Of a stretch of DNA of 64,000 nucleotides, positions 59,330-64,000 are shown in pieces; position 1 is the stretch's first letter, and each line of letters starts with the position of its first letter. This stretch comes from Methylophaga sp. UBA3192 (GTDB taxonomy: Bacteria > Pseudomonadota > Gammaproteobacteria > Nitrosococcales > Methylophagaceae): contig DEXE01000003.1 of NCBI GenBank assembly GCA_002363955.1, forward strand, positions 723,060-787,059, in the 5' to 3' direction. The translations under genes and the position numbers were made by a program. Below the pieces are notes generated by a model that was not told the origin of the DNA, searched no databases, and saw nothing but the letters and a program-made list of their open reading frames with translations.

Positions 59330-60845
59330 ACCTGTACCCACACAATTTGGTAATTTCCTGTTACCAGCCAACGTGGCACGTGAGTTAGCGGAGGAACGGA
59401 TCAATTCCGCTTTGGCTGGAGGGTATGAAGGAGCCAGCCGCCGCAAAAACTCGATGCGTGCATGGCGTGCCAGGCAGCTGGATGCTGATACCGCGTTGGG
59501 CTATGACTTGCCCACACTGCAGGATCGTTCCAGTGATTTGATCCGCAACAATCCGATAGCTGCAGGCGCGATCTCGACTAAGGTCACCTCGGTGATCGGG
59601 TATGGCTTATGGCATAAATGCTCCATTAATCGCGAGTATCTGAATATTTCTGAGGATCAGGCTGAAGCATGGGAATCGCGAGTTGAGTTTGAATTTCAGG
59701 CGCTATGTAAGGACATCGGCTATGACGGTGAAACCTTAGCCGAGCTTACCGGTACTGCATATCGTTCTCATCTTGAAAAAGGTGATGTGTTGGGATTACT
59801 CACCAATCGCGAACGCAAAAACCTGCCGTATCAACTGGCCGTGCAGCTGATTGAGTCAGACCGGTTATGTAACAAGGATCATAAGCAAAACACCGAAACC
59901 TTGCGAAACGGCGTGGTCAAAGATGCCAATGGCCGAACCATTCAATATCAGGTTTTAAAAAGTCACCCAGGCTCATCCCGTGGCGCATCAGCGCAATGGA
60001 TTGAATACGATGCGTTTGATGAAAACGGCAATCCACACGTTTTGCATTTATTCAAACGACTTCGTCCTGGACAATCACGTGGCGTGCCAGATCTGGCACC
60101 GGTGATTGAAACCCTCAAGCAACTGAGTAATTACACCGAAGCCGAATTGCAGGCAGCGGTGCTGGCTGGATTGTTCACCGTTTTCATTAAAACCGAAGGT
60201 GATGATGCTGTAGCACAAACCGCCAATGACGTTGATTTAAAAATGGGTACCGGCAGCATCCTGAGTCTGGATGTGAATGAATCCATCGAAACTGCTTCAC
60301 CGGGTCGACCAAACGCTGGGTTTGAGAATTTCTGGGTGGCCGTGGTGCGTGAAATTGGTATTGCCATTGAGTTGCCTTATGAAATTCTGATCAAACACTT
60401 TTCATCCAGCTATTCCGCTTCACGGGCCGCAATACTTGAAGCCTGGCGTTACTTTACCAAAGAGCGCAAATGGATGGTGTCACGGTTCTGTCAGCCGATC
60501 TTCGAATCATTTGTTGATGAAGGTGTGGCACTGGGTCGTTTCGCTGCTCCGGGGTATTTTACCGATCCGTTTATCCGGCAAGCCTATTTGCAGTCGCGCT
60601 GGCATGGCCCGCCACGCGGCCATATTGATGAACTTAAAGAAAGCAAGGCGGCTGAGATTTACGAACGCATGGGCGTGAAGCCGTTGGATGAGATCACCAT
60701 GGAAGTCACAGGCGGTGACTGGGAGCGGAATCATACTCAGCAGGTTCGCGAACGACGATTGCGAATCAAAGATGGACTACACCAAGAAGCCGGCTCAGAT
60801 GCCGGTTTTTTATTGCCCGGAGAAGATGATGAAAACAGCAATTGA
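59322..60845 (+). CDS. Portal protein (lambda gpB family)
   Basis: A 507-residue portal that forms the DNA entry ring of the head. It begins at GTG 59322 with GAGG 8 nt upstream; in-frame ATG codons further upstream lie inside the connector gene. Family blocks include DLIRNNPIAAGAISTKVTS, LPYQLAVQLIESDRL and SSSYSASRAAILEAWR. A terminator-like hairpin is embedded in its last 20 codons. Confidence 0.92.
   Translation: MAKPVPTQFGNFLLPANVARELAEERINSALAGGYEGASRRKNSMRAWRARQLDADTALGYDLPTLQDRSSDLIRNNPIAAGAISTKVTSVIGYGLWHKCSINREYLNISEDQAEAWESRVEFEFQALCKDIGYDGETLAELTGTAYRSHLEKGDVLGLLTNRERKNLPYQLAVQLIESDRLCNKDHKQNTETLRNGVVKDANGRTIQYQVLKSHPGSSRGASAQWIEYDAFDENGNPHVLHLFKRLRPGQSRGVPDLAPVIETLKQLSNYTEAELQAAVLAGLFTVFIKTEGDDAVAQTANDVDLKMGTGSILSLDVNESIETASPGRPNAGFENFWVAVVREIGIAIELPYEILIKHFSSSYSASRAAILEAWRYFTKERKWMVSRFCQPIFESFVDEGVALGRFAAPGYFTDPFIRQAYLQSRWHGPPRGHIDELKESKAAEIYERMGVKPLDEITMEVTGGDWERNHTQQVRERRLRIKDGLHQEAGSDAGFLLPGEDDENSN
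60784..60811 (+). terminator. Terminator-like hairpin inside the portal gene end
   Basis: CCGGC, loop TCAGAT, GCCGG, with upstream A/G-rich bases (AAGAAG) pairing to a run of six T. It lies within the portal reading frame, 18 bp before the protease start, and could lower expression of the genes beyond. Confidence 0.6.
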
Positions 60846-62199
60846 TTTTATTGCCAACGGGTCACCCTGGGCGATAACCGACAGCATGATGGACACCATC
60901 ATGGCCATTGCCGAACGCAACACTGATCCACAGGCCATTGCAGCACAACTGGGGCGACCATTAAACAATACCCGCATGGCCACCGAGCGTGATGGCGTGG
61001 CCATCATTCCGATGGATGGTCCGGTATTCCCGAAAGCCAATATGTTCACTGAAATCTCTGGCGCACATAGCGTCAGTCAGGTGGCGCTGGATTTTAATGC
61101 GGCTCAGAAAAACCCAGCTATTCACAGCATCGTGATGCACTTTGAAACGGCACCAGGCGGCAACGCTGTAGGTATTCATGAGTTTGGCGAAATGATGCGG
61201 GAATCTGAAAAGCGCGTTATCGCGTATGTCGGTGGTATGGCGGCCAGTGCTCACTTTTGGTGGGCATCTTCAGCAGATGAAATCATTATAGATGCGACTG
61301 CCCAGGTAGGAAACATTGGTGTGGTCACCGGTCGCAGACTGAATCCAAATACCGGAAATATTGAAATTGTAAGTTCTCGCGCACCAGACAAACGGCCCAA
61401 CGCCGCCACCCCCGAAGGGCTGGCAGTGATTCAGGCCGAAGTGGATGCGCTGGAAGATGTATTTCTCTCCAATGTCGCTCGAAACCGAGGCATGACAGTG
61501 GAAGAAGTGGCGGCCCATCGTGGCCGTATATTGATTGGTGAGCAGGCGGTGAAAGCAGGCTTTGCCGACAGACTCGGATCATTAGAGTCAGTAATCGCCG
61601 GGTTGACCGGTAATCGTAATATAAACGGAGGTCGTATGACTACGAGCAAAAGTACTTCTCCGGCTGATAAACCGGAACTAACCGTCGCGGTGTTGAAAGC
61701 AGAGCATCCCGATATTTATCAATCTATCCACGACGAAGGATTCAATGCCGCAAAAGAAGGGTTTACTTCAGGCAAGATTGAAGGCTTCGATATGGAAGCC
61801 ATCAAAGCTGAAGCCCGTGCGGAAGGCGCTAATACCGAACGTGAGCGTATTCAGTCGGTCGAGGCTCAGTCAATTTCAGGCCATGAAGCGCTGATCAATA
61901 CGCTGAAGTTCGACGGTGAAACCACGGGCGAACAGGCTGCGGTCAAGGTGCTGCAGGCTGAACGCACATCACGTGAGTCGGCTTATCAAACAGTTGTCAC
62001 GAAGCGTCCTGAACCGGCTCCAGCGGTTGCTGAAGAACAACAGGCTTCAGCTGATACCGGTGACATTGAAGCCGATTGCAAGGCTAAGTGGGATTCCAAT
62101 GCAGATCTTCGCAAGGAATTCAGTTCTTTTAATGCCTTTGTTGCTTTTTCAAAAGCGAAGTCAAAAGGCAAGGTTCGTGTTTTGGGGAGTAAACAATAA
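60829..62199 (+). CDS. S49 family capsid maturation protease (lambda gpC-like)
   Basis: A 456-residue protein. The N-terminal ~265 residues are an S49 (SppA/ClpP-fold) protease with Ser140 in GGMAASAHF and a likely lysine partner K188 in APDKRPN. The rest is a charged, helical scaffold-like region. Start at 60829 follows CCGGAG. An internal start at residue 270 would give a separate scaffold protein, as with C/Nu3 in lambda. It processes and shapes the prohead. Confidence 0.9.
   Translation: MKTAIDFIANGSPWAITDSMMDTIMAIAERNTDPQAIAAQLGRPLNNTRMATERDGVAIIPMDGPVFPKANMFTEISGAHSVSQVALDFNAAQKNPAIHSIVMHFETAPGGNAVGIHEFGEMMRESEKRVIAYVGGMAASAHFWWASSADEIIIDATAQVGNIGVVTGRRLNPNTGNIEIVSSRAPDKRPNAATPEGLAVIQAEVDALEDVFLSNVARNRGMTVEEVAAHRGRILIGEQAVKAGFADRLGSLESVIAGLTGNRNINGGRMTTSKSTSPADKPELTVAVLKAEHPDIYQSIHDEGFNAAKEGFTSGKIEGFDMEAIKAEARAEGANTERERIQSVEAQSISGHEALINTLKFDGETTGEQAAVKVLQAERTSRESAYQTVVTKRPEPAPAVAEEQQASADTGDIEADCKAKWDSNADLRKEFSSFNAFVAFSKAKSKGKVRVLGSKQ
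61636..62199 (+). CDS. Nested scaffold protein (Nu3-like) from internal start
   Basis: ATG at 61636 is in frame inside the protease gene and is preceded by ACGGAGG with a 4-nt gap, a better ribosome site than most in this region. It would give a 187-residue protein covering the helical tail (ADKPELTVAVLKAEHPDIY onwards, in part). This mirrors lambda, where Nu3 is made from an in-frame start inside C. Confidence 0.65.
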   Translation: MTTSKSTSPADKPELTVAVLKAEHPDIYQSIHDEGFNAAKEGFTSGKIEGFDMEAIKAEARAEGANTERERIQSVEAQSISGHEALINTLKFDGETTGEQAAVKVLQAERTSRESAYQTVVTKRPEPAPAVAEEQQASADTGDIEADCKAKWDSNADLRKEFSSFNAFVAFSKAKSKGKVRVLGSKQ

Positions 62200-62606
62200 T
62201 GGCGACATTAGCAAAAGACACACCTCGCGATTATCAGCTGGGTGACATGGAAGAATATCCGGTCATTGCATCGGACATCATCTATGAGGGTGCTGCAGTC
62301 GGTGAAAATGGCAGTGGTTATGCACGGCCATTGGCTGCAGGCGATAAGTTTCTGGGCTTTGCAACACGCAATGCAGATAACTCTGGCGGTAGTGCTGGAG
62401 ATATCCGCGTCATTGTCCGCAAAAAAGGCAATGTGCGTTTGGCAATTTCGGCCCTGGCCATTACGGCCAATGATCGTCCTGCTGTTTATGCAAGTGATGA
62501 CAACACGTTTACGTTGACATCGGAAAGCAACAGCCTGATCGGCAAGGTGTCACGCTGGGTATCCACCGGCGTGGCTATCGTTGAATTTGATGCGATGGAG
62601 GCATAA
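62199..62606 (+). CDS. Head decoration protein (lambda gpD-like)
   Basis: A 135-residue beta-rich protein found directly after the protease, as gpD in lambda (110 residues). Blocks include GGSAGDIRVIVRKKGNVRL and LIGKVSRW. It would bind and stabilise the expanded capsid. The ATG overlaps the protease stop (TAATG) and has GGGGAG upstream. Confidence 0.8.
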   Translation: MATLAKDTPRDYQLGDMEEYPVIASDIIYEGAAVGENGSGYARPLAAGDKFLGFATRNADNSGGSAGDIRVIVRKKGNVRLAISALAITANDRPAVYASDDNTFTLTSESNSLIGKVSRWVSTGVAIVEFDAMEA

Positions 62607-62608
62607 TC

Positions 62609-63541
62609 GTGGAAAAGTTAATTACTAGCCGATCTATTATCGGCGATTTTTATTTGGCACTTGAGCAAAACTTGGGTGCTTCCTGGGTTGATCCCATTTC
62701 TCAAAAGTTTGACTCAGACCAAGAGTCAGAAGAATACGCTTGGTTGGGCCAGGCTCCTGCGATGCGTGAATGGGTCGGTGGTCGTCAGGCCAAGGGCTTG
62801 CGTGAAAATGGCATTGTGGTGAAAAACAAAAAGTTTGAAGCCACTCTGGAAATTCCTGTGGACTGGATGCGTCGTGATAAAACCGGTCAAATTCAGATGC
62901 GGATCAATGAAATGGCACGCCGTGCAAATGCACACTGGGCCGGATTGTTATCTCCATTAATTTTGAATGGTGCTGCATCGGTTTGCTATGACGGACAGTA
63001 TTATTTTGACACGGATCATGCAGAAGGTGATTCCGGACAACAATCCAACAGTGTGGGTGCTTCAGCATCATCTGCCACTGCACCGACAGCAGCTGAGTTT
63101 GAAACGGCTGTGCTGAAAGGCGTGGAAAAAATCATCGGACAGAAAGATGATCAGGGTGAGCCGATGAATGAGGAAGCCACACAGTTCCTGATCATGGTTC
63201 CTGTATCGATGATGGCATCGGCTGCAGCGGCATTGAAAAACCCGGTGATTGTTGATGGTAGTGGTTCTCGCACTAACACATTAACTAACATTGGCGGATT
63301 CAATTTCGAGTTGGCGGTTAATCCTCGGTTAAGTGCATGGACAGACAAATTTGCCATGTTCCGTACCGATGGCGGCGGTGCTCCGCTGATTCGTCAGGAA
63401 GAAGAAGATCTGATGGTGTCAGCGATTGCTGAGGGCTCTGAATTGGAGTTCAACGAAGACGTGCATCACTATGGCATTAAAGCCATGCGAAACGTCGCGT
63501 ATGGCTACTGGCAGCATGCGTTGTTAACCACATTCAGCTGA
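62609..63541 (+). CDS. Major capsid protein (Mu gpT-like)
   Basis: A 310-residue protein matching the Mu gpT major head subunit in size and sequence (YAWLGQAPAMREWVGGRQAK, PVDWMRRDKTGQI, FYFDT-like DTDHAEGDSGQQSN). It starts with GTG. A Mu-type capsid behind lambda-type portal, protease and decoration genes shows mosaic origin. Confidence 0.9.
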   Translation: MEKLITSRSIIGDFYLALEQNLGASWVDPISQKFDSDQESEEYAWLGQAPAMREWVGGRQAKGLRENGIVVKNKKFEATLEIPVDWMRRDKTGQIQMRINEMARRANAHWAGLLSPLILNGAASVCYDGQYYFDTDHAEGDSGQQSNSVGASASSATAPTAAEFETAVLKGVEKIIGQKDDQGEPMNEEATQFLIMVPVSMMASAAAALKNPVIVDGSGSRTNTLTNIGGFNFELAVNPRLSAWTDKFAMFRTDGGGAPLIRQEEEDLMVSAIAEGSELEFNEDVHHYGIKAMRNVAYGYWQHALLTTFS

Positions 63542-63552
63542 TAGGTGATTTG

Positions 63553-64000
63553 ATGAAACAAACACTCGGACAGGCAATTACTATTCCTGCCGGTTTATCA
63601 GTCAAGTTGACCGGGGAGCAGGCGAAAGTCCGCTCCCATCTTCTTGGTTCATCAAAAGCCGGTACCTATAAACTGAAAGAAGAACTGCAGTTCAAGGCAG
63701 GTGAAGAAATCGAGATCGTCGGCAAAATTCCGAAAGGGATTCTCCCGGCTTTTTTGCTCGATGAAAGCGAAGATGGCGAAGTCACTGTTCAACAAGTTGC
63801 CAACGCAATTACGGCACTCAATGGTGAAACTAAAGTGGCTGATCTTGGTAAATATTTAAAAACCAAAATTACAGCCGCGATGCGTGATGAAGCTGTAGCA
63901 TTTTTGGAACAGCAAACATCTGGTGATTCAGAAAATGCCACGCTCGAAGAAGTTGTTCAGGCGATGCAGGATCTGGATGAAGAAGATGAAACGTTGTGGG
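63553..64000 (+). CDS. Hypothetical virion-region protein, partial
   Basis: The frame is open to the right edge of the window; 149 codons are visible. ATG at 63553 lies 11 bp after the capsid stop with AGGTGA upstream. The N-terminal half is beta-rich and the visible end is acidic (LDEEDETLW). Phages with gpT capsids often have a small head-completion protein here, but I cannot assign a family. Confidence 0.6.
   Translation, partial: MKQTLGQAITIPAGLSVKLTGEQAKVRSHLLGSSKAGTYKLKEELQFKAGEEIEIVGKIPKGILPAFLLDESEDGEVTVQQVANAITALNGETKVADLGKYLKTKITAAMRDEAVAFLEQQTSGDSENATLEEVVQAMQDLDEEDETLW

Larger units (their letters stand above)
41249..64000. mobile_element. Prophage inserted at tRNA-Leu (right end outside window)
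   Basis: From the tRNA 3' end to the window edge all genes are phage-like: integrase, leftward early genes, a CI/Cro immunity region, replication genes, an iteron-rich origin, holin, cos-like site, terminase, portal, protease, decoration and capsid proteins. The layout is lambdoid. Tail genes, endolysin and attR are not in view, so completeness cannot be judged. Confidence 0.95.

Noticed and set aside
41249..64000. CRISPR arrays or insertion sequences
   Set aside because: No regularly spaced repeat-spacer units or transposase genes were found; the only repeat array is the 9-bp iteron set.

Overview
The window reads as a chromosomal segment of a methylotrophic gammaproteobacterium. It resembles Methylophaga or a close relative. 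This is inferred from gene content only: two PQQ-type quinoproteins, a cupredoxin of the 'methylamine utilization protein' type, a DUF3034 protein and a NADP-type glutamate dehydrogenase. About 41 kb of host DNA is followed by at least 22.7 kb of prophage inserted at a tRNA-Leu gene; the right end of the prophage lies outside the window.

Nitrate block (1-17.3 kb). The end of nirB, then nirD and nasA, form the assimilatory nitrate/nitrite reductase operon, followed by an outer-membrane porin. Next is a regulatory operon: a 37-residue membrane peptide, a free-standing NIT nitrate-sensor protein and a NasT-like ANTAR antiterminator, behind a sigma-54 promoter. The nitrate ABC transporter nrtA-nrtB-nrtD has an NtrC-type site, a sigma-54 promoter and a leader containing a hexaloop hairpin of the kind ANTAR proteins bind. 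An EAL protein and a PilJ-PAS-GGDEF protein sit between the transporter and narK. narK has its own NtrC site and sigma-54 promoter and is followed by a PP2C phosphatase/protein kinase fusion.

Redox and signalling block (17.3-38.5 kb). A leftward TetR-quinone oxidoreductase-PQQ sugar dehydrogenase operon lies behind two copies of a TetR-like operator. It is followed by a periplasmic catalase-like protein (SrpA type) and an isochorismatase-family hydrolase. A cytochrome c peroxidase and a PQQ alcohol-dehydrogenase-like quinoprotein diverge around a perfect FNR box. Then come a GGDEF protein; a compact leftward cluster (cupredoxin, GGDEF-EAL, DUF3034, lipoprotein truncated hemoglobin); gdhA; a LysR regulator; an Aer-like chemoreceptor; and a PAS-GGDEF-EAL protein. 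Five c-di-GMP proteins occur within 28 kb.

Housekeeping RNA block (38.5-41.25 kb). tRNA-Thr, tRNA-His and rnr (RNase R) are leftward; tRNA-Leu(CAG) is rightward.

Prophage (41.25-64 kb). The integrase abuts tRNA-Leu. A leftward early operon of about 27 small genes includes ssb, an adenine methyltransferase, a PAPS-reductase-family protein, zinc ribbons and tiny membrane proteins. Inside it is a gene-poor stretch of about 270 nt with a degenerate tRNA and several strong hairpins. The immunity region has mirrored PL and PR promoters overlaid by related operators, a LexA/CI-like repressor, an exported protein read with the repressor, and a Cro-like protein. Rightward genes give replication (primase-like, VapE helicase), an iteron-rich presumed origin, a possible Q-type antiterminator and a holin. 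A candidate cos site follows, then a head module combining lambda-type terminase, portal, protease (with a nested scaffold) and decoration protein with a Mu gpT-type capsid.
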